A stretch of 64,000 nt of DNA from Pomphorhynchus laevis (Eukaryota; Acanthocephala; Palaeacanthocephala; Echinorhynchida; Pomphorhynchidae), in NCBI GenBank assembly GCA_012934845.2, contig WNNJ02002078.1, positions 1 through 64,000 of the forward strand, written 5' to 3'. A model generated the notes under the pieces. That model was not told the origin of the DNA. It worked only from the letters and a program-made list of their open reading frames with translations, and made no database searches. Made by a program: the position numbers and the translations under genes. Below, one piece after another: positions 21,942 to 32,880 of this stretch; position 1 is the first letter of the stretch; each line of letters starts with the position of its first letter.

Positions 21942-22860
21942 CTATAAGATTATGATTTAAAATATAATTACAAGAAAAAAAAAACAAATTTTATCTAGAA
22001 TGCACATATGAGTTTTCTTGTAGACGGTATATCTAGAAGGCCGGAACCCATCTATTACTGTCATTATACTGCAATCAAATTTGAACCCGTATAGTTTCTG
22101 TTCATTTCTGGATTCGTTAACTCTCATATCTAGAATTAGATGATAACTAGATTTAGCTAATTTCGACTATCTTTATTGTGGTATATCCCAAATGAATAAA
22201 ACAGAGCATGTCGCTGTATGAAACTGCTCATGTAAGCAGTTTTTTGATGATATCGTAATATTTATTGGGTAATTCCTAGTGTCGACGTTTATATTGCGAA
22301 TAAAGCAGTATACTGCAAATGATGATTTAAAATCCCGCATTTTTGAAAATTAGCATTTATAGGAAGAATAAATTACTTATAATAATTTATAATTAAATAA
22401 TTTATATAATTTTTAAATATTGGGTTGTGTTATGAATTTTAATAATTTGGATGATATGGTGACACAATAAGTAGCGATTAGGTAACTCTTTGTGGACATA
22501 ATCAGAACAATCTATAACAAAGAAGTTGGTTAATGGAAATATAGTAAAAGATCGATAGTTTTTAGCCACAAGAGCTGTTTTGCCTGATCATCGATACCTG
22601 AATCTTCAGTAATAAACTTATAAAAATTTTATATCTTGTACAAACAGTATTATGCGCTTTAAACGGAAAAGAGTACAAAATAAATATCGATACGATACTA
22701 AGTTTAAATTTATTTAAATCATTACTTAGTTTAAAAATTCGATATTAATAAGAATCCAATTTACAAATGTAAATTTGAGACGAGAGAAAATAATACAAAT
22801 AAATAATATAAGATGTACAAGGAAAAAACATGGGAAAATTTTAAATTTCGTAGTTAACAT
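21942..22860. other. Upstream flank of the kinesin gene
   Basis: The kinesin promoter and 5' UTR should lie here, read on the minus strand. No core promoter element stands out from the AT-rich background. Confidence 0.4.
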
Positions 22861-22862
22861 AT

Positions 22863-23460
22863 CAAATCAGCTAACTGAGTCTATATATTTAATAAAATAA
22901 TATAATAAAAAACAATATCAAAATTAAATAATTAAATATTATTATAAAAGTTATATTAAGTTAAAATATTATATTATAATATTATATAAATTATATTTTT
23001 ATTATATTGTTGTTTGTAAATTTTTACAACTTGAATATATTATAAATTACATATTTTGTATTATTGTTTGAATTCTGTCAAACCAGCACTGAAACCAGTA
23101 CTTACACAAGCTAGAATTGGTAAGAAAATTTTGCTTCTTATTATTTACAACGTGTTGCATTCTCACCTAACAGATCAGATTTGCTAGCTGAGTTAACGTA
23201 TATTAAATTATTTATAAATTAAAAATAAAGATTTAAAAATAATTAAATAATAAATAATTGTTATATAGGATTTTATATAAGTTATATAATATAATATAAA
23301 TTATATTATATTATAATAATTTATATTATATAATATTATAATATTATATTATATAAATTATATTTTTATTATATTGTTGTTTGTAAATTTTTACAACTTG
23401 AATATATTATAAATTACATATTTTGTATTATTGTTTGAATTCTGTCAAAATTAATTCGTG
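22863..23460. repeat. Duplicated AT-rich block, probably Penelope 3' noncoding sequence
   Basis: TTACAACTTGAATATATT with the ~70 bases around it occurs at ~23,009 and again at ~23,374. The left edge (TCAGCTAACTGAGTCT at 22,867) equals the end of the Penelope-like noncoding tail seen at 29,716 and, inverted, near 31,400. The block is therefore probably an expanded tail of the copy that follows at 24 kb. Confidence 0.55.
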
Positions 23461-24000
23461 TTCTATCTAATCATATGTTTAGGCATAATCAAAAAAGGGT
23501 CACTGTATACCCGACACGTTGTAAAAAAATTATTTAAAATATTTTGTCTCGTATGGACAATTGATTATGTCTAATATTATATTAATATATGTAATATTAT
23601 ATTAATATAATAATATTAATATAATATTAATATTAATATTTGATTAATAATATTATATTATTATTGATTTATAATATTTTATTAATATTATATATAGATT
23701 ATATTAATATTTGTAAATTTAAAAGTATTAATTTTATAATTATTATTTAAATATTTACTAAATCAGTTAAGGATTGCTTTTATGTTAAAATTAGACATTT
23801 TAGGCAGTTGGCTGAATTATATACACGAGAAAAGCACTTTATTAAAATCAGACAATATTTCGATATTTACGTTCTCTTCAAGTCAAATATTTACTAAAAC
23901 CTGCTAGAAATTTCACTTTATATAATAACACTACCCATTACGAATTTTGTAGCTCTGTAATAAATTCGCTACATAAATTAAATCGCTACTTTAACTTTCT
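23461..24000. other. AT-rich spacer
   Basis: ATTAATATTA-type simple sequence and nothing else recognised. May belong to the adjacent Penelope-like tail. Confidence 0.4.
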
Positions 24001-24690
24001 TTATATTAAAATTTAAAATTGAAATTTAAAAAAAAATTAATTTTTATGAATTGAATAATAAATAACAGATGTTGTATCATAATAAGGATTAGAGGTAATT
24101 AGGAGGAACTGCTATTCTATCAGGTTTCTGCAACTAGTCATGACCCAACATAGAAGAGGGACAAATACGTATTTCTAAGCTAATGACGTATTTCCTCTGA
24201 TGAAATTTGATTGTTTAGTGCACCTTATTTTAATACAAAGTATATTGTTTATTATCCATCCATAGAAGTTTTCCACTTAAGATTTTAAATCTATTTTTAA
24301 TTATATTGTGTTGATTTATATATTTTAATATTTTCTGCTTGATGTTATTTTTATAGTAACCTAGTTTAAAATACGCATCTATTAAATTATTTAAATGATT
24401 TTGAAGAAAGTCAATATCATTACATATTGTTGCAATTCTTAAAATTTCATTATTTAATATATTATATTTTATATTATATGGTATGCATGAATGCTCATGC
24501 AAAAATATGTTTATTGTAAATTTAAATATGTCATCTTTACGATATAAATTAATAGTAGTTTTAGTTAATGTTAATTTAATGTTCATATCTAGATATACAC
24601 CTTCTTTATCATTAATATTGGTTTTATTAATGAATTGACTAATAAATCTGCTTTTGAAATATATTACTCGACCCAACATGGTAGCGGGGA
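24001..24690 (-). mobile_element. Penelope-like element family 1, RT C-terminal fragment (copy P1)
   Basis: The minus-strand frame 24,679-24,230 reads KEGVYLDMNIKLTLTKTTIN, LYRKDDIFKFTINIFLHEH and NEILRIATICNDIDFLQNHL, then ends in GKLLWMDNK. It matches the C-terminal half of the RT frame at 30.1-30.7 kb almost residue for residue. The noncoding tail to 24,000 (ACCCAACATAG, AGGAGGAACTGCTAT) is also shared. Penelope-like RTs form a deep group near telomerase. The RT palm is missing here. Confidence 0.75.
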
Positions 24691-25194
24691 CAAATACATG
24701 CTAATGATGTATTTCCTCTGATAAAACTATCTAGTATCTTATTCTAATACAAAGTATATTATTTATTATCCATCCATAAAAATTTGCCACTTAAGAGTTT
24801 AAATTTATTCTTTATATTATTGTGTTGATTTATATATTTTTCTATTTTGTGTTTGATGTTATTTTTATAGTAACCTAGTTTAAAATATGTATCTATTAAA
24901 TTAGATGATTTTGAAGAAAACCATTATCGTTACAAATTGTTGCAATTCTTAAAATTTCATTATTTAATAAATTATATTTTTTATTATATGGTATGCATGA
25001 ATGTTCACACAAAATTATGTTTATTGTAAATTTTAATATGTAATCTTTACGATATAAATTAAAAGTAGTTTTAATTGATGTTAATTTAATGTTCATATCT
25101 AGATATATACCCTCTTTATCATCAATATTGGTTTTATTAAGAATAAGGATACCTGGTCAGCTATAATTGGGCTAATATTACCGCTTATTGGAAA
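24691..25194 (-). mobile_element. Penelope-like element family 1, fragment (copy P2a)
   Basis: A second decayed copy of the RT C-terminal region (MNIKLTSIKTTFNLYRKDYI, NNEILRIATICNDNGFLQ) with its noncoding tail, placed directly behind P1 in the same orientation. At 25,140-25,194 a motif B remnant (GNISPIIAD) is joined to it with a large deletion of the palm. Confidence 0.7.
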
Positions 25195-25440
25195 ACCTTT
25201 TATTTGTAATAATATATAAATATTGAATTGCGGGCTTGAAAAGCTTTAGATCGGATCTCACTACTTCGTCTGGAAGCCAATTCCGTGAACTAATCGATCT
25301 GTGAGATAGTCTGCTAAGCCTAAAGCAATGACAATGTAATAATATTTTTAATGACATGGAACGACCCGTGTGAGACTGTCTGTCATTTAACGTGATGTAT
25401 TTAGATGGGTACCCCTCGTGTTTTCTTACCATATCTTTAT
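25195..25440 (-). mobile_element. LINE 3' tail (CR1-like C-terminus), copy 1, between Penelope fragments
   Basis: The minus strand encodes VRKHEGYPSKYITLNDRQSH, SHRSISSRNWLPDEVV and DLKLFKPAIQYLY. This is the RGH-like, W/N-x-LPxxVV and FK pattern at the very C-terminus of CR1/Jockey-type LINE ORF2 proteins. A second copy with the same ends lies at 26.3 kb. Here it sits between two Penelope pieces, so it inserted into them or was carried with them. Confidence 0.65.
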
Positions 25441-25840
25441 AAAATTTAGATTTATTTTTTAAATAGTTTTGAGCAAATTCATATTTTATAAGGCTTAGAA
25501 ATATGTCAACTATAATTGGGCTACTATTACCTCTCATTGGAACACATTTTATTTGTCTAAACATAGATGCCCATACTTTTAAATAACTTTGATTAATCAA
25601 AATATTTAAGGATTCCATTAATTTAATTTTATCCATATATTTATATTCATTTGAGGGCTTTATTTTTGTTAGATAGATGTTACAGTTATTATTATAGTCA
25701 TTATAGTTATAATTCTGAATGGATGAGGTTAATTAATTTTTCTAGCGCCTCTTTAATATCCGCTAAATATAAATTTGTATAAAACGTACTAAAATCATAC
25801 GCATTTACATTCTGAAAATTTATTTCTTTAAGTCCGTATT
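25441..25840 (-). mobile_element. Penelope-like element family 1, RT palm fragment (copy P2b)
   Basis: From 25,840 down: AYDFSTFYTNLYLADIKEAL (RT motif A with its Asp, near 25,790), MDKIKLMESLNILINQSYLK, then motif B as MRGNSSPIIVDIFLS. Homologous to the P3 copy at 30.6-30.9 kb but with several frame breaks. Confidence 0.7.
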
Positions 25841-26284
25841 TATTCCTTTAAGTCAATATATTAAAATGGTAAATATGATTGATTAATGATCTTTTTTATC
25901 TAAAAACTCTTTAGATATATTTGATCGTTCAAATACAAATTATTTCTATATATACACGAATTTTATTTATAACAAAATCAACTCGTGGATCAAACAAAGT
26001 TTCTGTTTAAATTAAACTTCAGTTTTATGGTTCTGATCTGGCTTGGAGCTTTAATGAATCATTGAAGGATATACTAAGTGTAATTTAATATTAGTTGCGA
26101 GTCGGACTTTAAAAAAATTAAATTTTAATATACGCGATAAGGTGGCTTAGCTTTAAATTTAACATTTTCGTAATTATTATTGATACAGAGCTTTAGCCAA
26201 AATAGCTGTTTATCCCGATCACAAAATTGTACAATTCAAATAAAAAAAAATATTAAGGAAAACGTAGGTAGTTCTCGTTCATAA
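25841..26284. other. Spacer, probably decayed Penelope sequence
   Basis: AT-rich. A few phrases resemble the N-terminal RT region of the Penelope family, but too weakly to place. Confidence 0.3.
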
Positions 26285-26625
26285 TATATAAATCTTGTAT
26301 TGCGGGCTTGAATAGCTTTAGATAGGATATCACTATTAGTCTGGAAGACAATTCCGTGATCTAATCGATCTGTGTGATAGTCTTTTTAGCATTAAGCAAT
26401 GACCATGTGATACTGTTTTTAGTGGCATGGAATGACCCTTGTGAGACTGTCTGTCATTTAACGTAATGTATTTAGATGGATACCCCTCGTGGTTTCTTAC
26501 AATGTGCCACATAGATGTTATATCTAATAAAAACAGTTTAGTGCTGATACTCTGCATATTAAGAATTGACAATATATCCCTATAATTATGTAGATGCCAT
26601 TTCAGATACAATTTACTACCTCGCC
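26285..26625 (-). mobile_element. LINE 3' tail (CR1-like C-terminus), copy 2
   Basis: Minus-strand frame with IVRNHEGYPSKYITLNDRQS, then SHRSIRSRNCLPD. The same 3' end (TTGCGGGCTTGAA followed by an AT-rich tail) is shared with the copy at 25.2 kb, which suggests two insertions of one family or a segmental duplication. Confidence 0.65.
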
Positions 26626-26719
26626 TAATAATCCTCTCCGAATCCTCAACTTATCCTTTGGTAATAGGAAACCTTGCCTGAATACCGTATTCAATATGTG
26701 ACCTGACTAAAAAGAGAAT

Positions 26720-27560
26720 TTTCTTGTGAGTAGCAAATGCATGCCAACAGCGCGCTTACAAGGCCATTAAGAATTTTAAAAAATGATCAAACTTAAAATA
26801 TAATTCAGCAAACGAATTTTGAATAGTATGAACAAGGAAATCGAGCGGATGCACGAAAGAAGGGAATTCTAAGCGAGAGAAACCGCAACAGGAAAGGGAA
26901 AAGGCTGTAATTTGTCGAATAATTTGGAGTGTAGATGAAAAAATAGAATAAGATGACGAGATTCATCTAGATATGGAAGATGAGTGTATGAAAGGGAATT
27001 GTGATGCAGTACACGATAGGTCAGGAGAATCAAACAAATTTGGCACGATAACTAATTGTGGGATGTTAGGAAAGATTGAAAATATATGGAGATAGGTGGT
27101 TGAAACGGCGGAGACGTAGAAGAATGCAAACTAAGGCTATAATCGATTCGGGAACATAAAAGGGCGAATAAAAGGAAAAAACAGGAGCGAAAATTGATCA
27201 ACCTACGAATAAAGCGAATATCAGGAGTAGCAGGAATGAGGAGCGGACTTTACCGGAAACAAATGACTTGAGAGAAAGATAGTTGTCAGAGTAGAAACCA
27301 AGGAATCCGATATCATTAACGATAGGAAGAATGGTTGAGTAGAGATATAAGGTAGGAGAAGTATTGTTGAGGTGATAGAGAATTATCCACATAATTTTGG
27401 ATTTTTCAGGATTGAGTGATATGTGAAGGGAAGAAATGTACTGCTAAACGGATAAGAGGCAATCGGAGGAAGTGAATACAGCATAATGAATTTGAGAGGA
27501 GGGTAGATAAGATTAGAGGATAATGTCATCAGCATATTATTGCACATTAGTCTTTATTTG
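26720..27560 (-). mobile_element. CR1-like LINE fragment (family X), copy 1
   Basis: The minus strand matches the 3' half of the copies at 39 and 41-43 kb. STILPIVNDIGFLGFYSDNY, then LSLKSFVSGKVRSS, corresponds to STILPIVGNLVFLGFHFDNQ of copy 3, and the 3' end (GCAAATGCATGCCAAC... on the plus strand) is the family's GCATTTGCCACGTTAA-type terminus in decayed form. Heavily broken. Confidence 0.65.
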
Positions 27561-28250
27561 ACTAATGAGTTGAATAAAAATAAATGAATTTGGCGATAAC
27601 GATACGAAACTGTTCTTTTGTTTGACGTTACAGTTCAAAGTGTTTTTATTTTATTATGATCCGATAAAAATTCTGTCATGGCTTATATTGTGTTACAATA
27701 TTATGTTTGGGTGGCTTTTTGATAGTAAACGTGGATACTCAGAACAAAATAAAATAAAATATCAAGTAATATATCTGTAATAATGTGAATTAAAAACAAT
27801 TTAGCAATCTAAGAATACCGAACATTTAGTTATTTTCCCGTTGTTTGAAAAACAAATGATCGAACAAAACTAGAGAGTTTTAAAACAGGCAAAAGTCATA
27901 TTTTTTCAATGATGACTTGTGCTTATATAACCTGTCTGCATTGAACCATTTTACTAAAATTTATTAAAATATATAAATTATCCTAATTCGCAATTTTCAC
28001 AATCAATAAAAGAATTTAAATGACTAATTTTAATAAATATTATGCAAATCGCAAAAGACGATTAAAATGAATGAAGTTTGGACAGCTCTATGAACATAAA
28101 TATATTGTAGTATCTGAAACTATGTATTATTGGTTACGACTTTATTATTATTTTCTGATTTTCACGCAAGTTTGATGAATTATTAATTTTTTAAAAAGGC
28201 AAAAGTTTGCATCCCAAGGTGTTTACACTTTAAAATTTAAACTGATTCAC
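27561..28250. other. AT-rich spacer before the GC-rich block
   Basis: No recognised feature. Confidence 0.4.
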
Positions 28251-28254
28251 GTGA

Positions 28255-28455
28255 TCACGTTTAAGAGACCAGGTAATGGGAAAAGCCAGGTCGCGTAGCG
28301 CGTGGAGTGAAGGTGGTAGATCTTTATAGATCTTGTTCCAGCCTGCAACCGCCTTAAGCAGGGCAGCCCCCTGTCAGATGCTGCTGGATGGCCCGTTGTA
28401 AGTTTAGTCTGAGTCAACTAAACTAGGTGGCGACACCGAAAAAGCAACGTTAAAA
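28255..28455 (+). other. GC-rich structured-RNA-like block upstream of a Penelope GIY-YIG domain
   Basis: About 200 bases, GC-rich against a strongly AT-rich background and full of short perfect stems: GACC/GGTC (28,267 and 28,289), AGATC/GATCT (28,318 and 28,329), CCTGC/GCAGG (28,342 and 28,358), AGTTTAGT/ACTAAACT (28,401 and 28,417) and GGTG-GCGA-CACC (28,426-28,437, a GNRA tetraloop). The outer pair CGTTG/CAACG (28,394 and 28,445) closes the last two into a three-way junction. Noncoding. It ends about 25 bases before the GIY-YIG frame, so it may be that element's 5' leader or a ribozyme-like unit. I could not fit it to hammerhead or HDV consensus. Confidence 0.5.
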
Positions 28456-28474
28456 ATTATGACTTAAAAATTAC

Positions 28475-28960
28475 ATGTACTCAACCAGATTGGAAAAATA
28501 CGTAAGTACTAATGATTTCAATTTTAGATCTTTTAAATGTAACAGAAAAAATTGTATAGTTTGTGATGTTATAAATAATAATAATTGTATCGTAAGTAAT
28601 ACGACAAACAAATGTTTTTCATTAAATATTAATAATAATTGTAACTACAATACCGCAGGTGTAGTGTATCTTATACAATGTACATGTGGATTGCAATATA
28701 TAGGAAAAACATATCAAATGTTAAAAACTAGGTTTAGGCAACACATATAATATACAGCATAATAGTCAAACTATATTTCATAAACATATAAGATTAATAA
28801 GACATGATATTAAAAACTGTAAATTATTTATTTTAGAACATATTATCGAAGGTAATATATCAATATTAAATCAAAAACTATTAGAAAGAGAAGATTTGTG
28901 GATTAACACGCTTAATTCCATGTACTCATAAGAATTGAATGACATGGTACAAGGAATCGG
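28475..28960 (+). mobile_element. Penelope-like element family 1: GIY-YIG endonuclease domain
   Basis: An open frame of 91 residues contains a Cys cluster (FKCNRKNCIVC) and the nuclease core GVVYLIQC-TCGLQYIGKTYQMLKTRFRQH, where the GVY/YIG pair and the Arg of the following helix are the GIY-YIG signature. After a frame break it ends in REDLWINTLNS, the E-x-x-W-I-x-x-L pattern that closes the domain. Penelope-like elements use this nuclease to nick the target. It lies upstream of the RT N-terminal region on the same strand, not downstream as in classical Penelope. Confidence 0.75.
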
Positions 28961-29039
28961 TAGAAGTAGTATAGTATTCTCCTTAGGATTAAATTAGAAC
29001 ATATTATCGAAGGAAACAAATTTATTTCTAATAATTATA

Positions 29040-29711
29040 ATTAATTATAATGTTATATTAATAAACAACTATATTATAATAATCCGGTTAAACGCAAACC
29101 AAAAAGTCATGGTGATAAAAGGAATAGGAAAAAATATAGTTAAAAATATTAAAAAAGATATGTATATAAATGAACAATTAGAAATATTAAAACAACTTTT
29201 AAGTGATAATAAGCTGAAAGATCTTAATCTAAATATAAGAAGCTTTTCTAAAAATATCATTTGTTCAATAAATCAAAGATTAATTAACGATTATGATAGG
29301 TTGAGTTGTATAATAGAGAGTTATTGTAATATAAATACTATAATCGGACAATAAATGTTAATAATAACAATAAAAAATACAAACTGACCATGAAATTCAT
29401 TAATAAATGTATATATAACATAAATATAGATAGAATTTTAAATAATTCTAAAAGTAAAGAAATAATAGGATCATATCCTAAAATAAGGTATAAGTTGTTA
29501 CCGCCATTAGGACGAAAAATTTGCAATTATAATAAAGAATTGAAATCTATATGTATTAGAAATATTAGAATATAAAACATCATTGAAACTAAATGCGATT
29601 GCAAAAGTATTAGTTTTGATAAAATAAATGAACATATATGCCCTCATAATCTAGAATTAATTGAAAACAATGAATTAAGGAAAATACTATCAAAAGAGTA
29701 TAAATATTTTT
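29040..29711 (+). mobile_element. Penelope-like element family 1: N-terminal RT-linked domain
   Basis: Plus-strand frames read KRKPKSHGDK-like basic text, KSKEIIGSYPKIRYKLLPPL, then after a break CDCKSISFDKINEHICPHNL and ENNELRKILSKEYKY. The C-x-C ... H ... LELIENNELRKIL block corresponds to the conserved region before the RT in Penelope-like RTs of the MGxNxxPxxADLF type. It stops at 29,711, where the orientation of the homology switches. Confidence 0.6.
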
Positions 29712-30960
29712 TTGAATTAAATCAGCTAACTGAGTCTAGTATTTAATATAATTATAAAATACACAAAACATAATAATGCTAAATCAAAATTTAATAATTA
29801 AATAATAAAATTGATAATTGATTTAGATTTTATATAATTTAAATCAAGTTTAAAAAAATGAAATTTAAAATAAACGTCATTTTCATGAATTGACTAATAA
29901 ATAACAGACGTTGTATCAGAATAAGAATTAGATGTCATCAGGAGGAACTGCTATGCTAACAGGTTTCGGCCCCTAACTCCTCTACCCAACATAGCAGCGG
30001 GGCCAAATACATGCTAATGATGTATTTCCTCTGAAATAACTATCTAGTATCTTATTCTAATACAGTATATTATTTATTATCCATCCATAAAAATTTGCCA
30101 CTTAAGAGTTTAAATTTATTCTTTATATTATGGTGTTGATTTATATATTTTACTATTTTCTGCTTGATGTTATTTTTATAGTAACCTAGTTTAAAATATG
30201 TATCTATTAAATTATTTAAATGATTTTGAAGAAAGCCAATATCATTACATATTGTTGCAATTCTTAAAATTTCATTATTTAATGTATTATATTTTATATT
30301 TGATGGTATGCATGAATGCTCATGCAAAAATATGTTTCTTGTATATTTAAATATGTCATCTTTACGATATAAATTAACAGTAGTTTTAGTTAATGTTAAT
30401 TTAATGTTCATATCTAGATATACACCTTCTTTATCATTAATATTGGTTTTGTTGAGAATAAGGCTTTCTGGATAAATGTGCTCACTAATTGAATAAAAAT
30501 TATTAGAATTAAATACACATATATCATCAATGTATCGAAACATATATTTCATATATTTATATTGTTTAGATTTAGTTTTTACACAGTTATGAACAAATTC
30601 ATATTCTATAAAGCTTAAAAACAAGTCAGCTATAATTGGGCTACTATTACCACCCATTGGAACACCTTTTACTTCTCTAAATATAGATGTCCCTACTTTT
30701 AAATAATTTTGATTTATCAAAATATTTAAGGATTCTATTAATTCAATTTTATCCATATTCTTATATTTATTTGGTGGTTTAATTTTTGTTAGATAGGCGT
30801 TATAATTATTATAACATATATATGTATATCTTTTTCCGAATATAATATTAATTAATTTTACTAACGCTTCTTTAATATCTACTAAACCTAGATTTGTATA
30901 AAGAGTACTAAAATCGTATGTATTTATATTTTGAACTAGGTTACTATAAAAATAACATCA
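29712..30960 (-). mobile_element. Penelope-like element family 1: RT palm and C-terminus with noncoding tail (copy P3)
   Basis: The best-preserved copy. The frame 30,756-30,070 (228 residues) has GVPMGGNSSPIIADLFLSFI (motif B), MKYMFRYIDDICVF (motif C with two Asp), KEGVYLDMNIKLTLTKTT and LYRKDDIFKYTRNIFLHEH, ending GKFLWMDNK. Motif A (TYDFSTLYTNL) lies just upstream near 30,920 in another frame. The C-terminus has no GIY-YIG. From about 30,070 to 29,712 follows the noncoding tail ending in AGACTCAGTTAGCTGATTT. Confidence 0.8.
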
Positions 30961-31420
30961 AGCAGAAAATAGTAAAATATATAAATTAACACAATAATAT
31001 AAAAAGTAAATTTCAAATCTTAAGCGGAAAATTTTTATGGATGTATAACAAATAATATACTTTGTATTAGAATAAGATACTATATAATCAAATTTCATCA
31101 AAGGAGATACGTCCTAAACGTATTTGGCCTCGCTGCAATATTGGGTAGAGGAGTTAGGGGCCGATACCTGATAGCATAGCAGTTCATCCCGATGACCTTG
31201 AATCCTTATTCTGATACAACGTCTGTTATCTATTAGTCAATTCATAAAAATTGACTTTTATTTTAAATTTCAATTTTTTTAACTTGATATAAATTATAAA
31301 AAATCTTAAAACAATTATTTATTTTATTATTTAATTATTTAATTTTGATTTAGCATTATTATGTTTTATTTATTTTATAATTATATTAATTACATAGACT
31401 CAATTAGCTGATTTGATGGT
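30940..31420 (+). mobile_element. Penelope-like element family 1: RT C-terminal end and tail, inverted relative to P3
   Basis: Plus-strand sequence GGTTACTATAAAAATAACAT onward encodes the last ~40 RT residues (YYKNNIKQKIVKYIN, LSGKFLWM) and then the same noncoding tail as P3, ending in TAGACTCAATTAGCTGATTT at 31,397-31,416. With P3's own tail it forms long inverted arms. Confidence 0.7.
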
Positions 31421-31635
31421 AGGCATATCTATAATAAATTGGATATTATAACAAGTTTATTAGTTATTATTGGCAATTATTACCAGTAAAAACAATTATA
31501 CCTTCAATCATGCAATGGAAAAACTCAATCTGCTATCACAGAACCATTGCCTTTACAAAATTAGTCAGCCTACTTTTCGTACGATTTTAATTATTTAATT
31601 AGCTGTCAGAATTTATCAATTTTCATATAAATATA
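31421..31635. other. Short AT-rich spacer
   Basis: Nothing recognised. Confidence 0.4.
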
Positions 31636-32880
31636 TTTTTTAGCTAAAAATAACCTGAAGATTATTGCGATTTCAACGCAGTAGATGCAATCACAAACCT
31701 CAACGAGCACATAACGTTCAGGTATTGAACGTATGTTCAATTATATCAAGAATTTTTAATCAAGAATTTTTAACCGGTATTTTTAAAAAAATTATGAAAA
31801 TTATCAAGTACGGTATCATGCTTAATCCCGATAAAATCACACATGGATCGAACTCAATAAAGATTCTTGATTACGTCATAAGCGATGGCAAAATTCTACC
31901 TGATCCAGAGAGAATGGAACCTTTATTGCGAATGAAAGCGCCGAATGACAAGAAAAGTTTGGATAGAATAAAAGGTATGTTTACATATTACTCACATTGG
32001 ATTCCCAAATTTTCCGATCGGATTCGGCCGCTCGCTAATACATCGTCTTTCCCTCTGTCATATGACGCTTTGAATTCATTTCATGATCTATAGCGTGCTG
32101 GCTGAAGCAAGTAAAGTTGCTATCTCGGAAGTTCAAAGTTTGTTGTTGAAACGGACGCTTCTCGATTCGCTTTGTCTGGCACATGAGTCAAGAGGGCCGC
32201 CCCGTTGCGTTCTACTGGCGCATTTTTATCAAAGCATGAAAATCATCACTTGTCGGTTGAGCTAGAAGCCTTGCGATAATCGAAAGTTTGAGACAATGGA
32301 GGAATTATCTCGTTGATAAGCATTTTCAAATCATAACGAATCAGAGGTCGATTTCTTATATATTCTCAAGCAATCTCAAGAGTACCATCAAAAACGACAA
32401 GCTTTCACGATGAATGTTAGTATTAGCTGAATTTCAATTCGACATATCTTTAAGGGCAGGCTGTCGAAACGTAGCTGCTGATGCATTCTCTCGTATTATG
32501 TGCCATTCATATTCATAGTCGAACAGCTGAAGTTTAAAAATTGCAGTTTTATTGTGTCATCCTGGAGAAACACGATTTTGGCATTACGTGCGCTCCCACA
32601 ATATCCCCTTTTCAATCAACGAAGCCCGGGATATTACGGCAAAGTGTAAGGTTTGTTCAAAAATTAAACATCGTTCCTGGAAATCACAAAATTCCACATT
32701 AATTAAATCAACTCAACCAATGAAACGTATTTCGATTGATTTTAAAGGTCACTTTCCTGTGTCTTCCACCTACCGATATATGCTCACAGCTGTAGACGAA
32801 TATAGTCGTTTCCCGTGGGCGTGGCCATGTAAAGATACTAGCGCAACAACAACTGTTATCGAGTGTTTGGGTTGACTATT
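31636..32880 (+). mobile_element. Ty3/gypsy-like LTR retrotransposon fossil, RT to integrase part
   Basis: The plus strand keeps recognisable parts of a Ty3/gypsy pol in the usual order: the end of the reverse transcriptase (DPERMEPLLRMKAPNDKK, YYSHWIPKFSDRIRPL), RNase H, and the start of the integrase with its zinc-binding region and catalytic core (MKRISIDFKGHFP, AVDEYSRFPWAW). No LTRs were found on either side and gag and protease are not adjacent, so this is an internal fragment. It is broken in roughly ten places and is old. Confidence 0.75.

Noticed and set aside
28255-28455. Hammerhead or HDV-type ribozyme call for the GC-rich block
   Set aside because: The hammerhead core CUGAUGA is missing and I could not draw the HDV double pseudoknot, so only a structured block is claimed.
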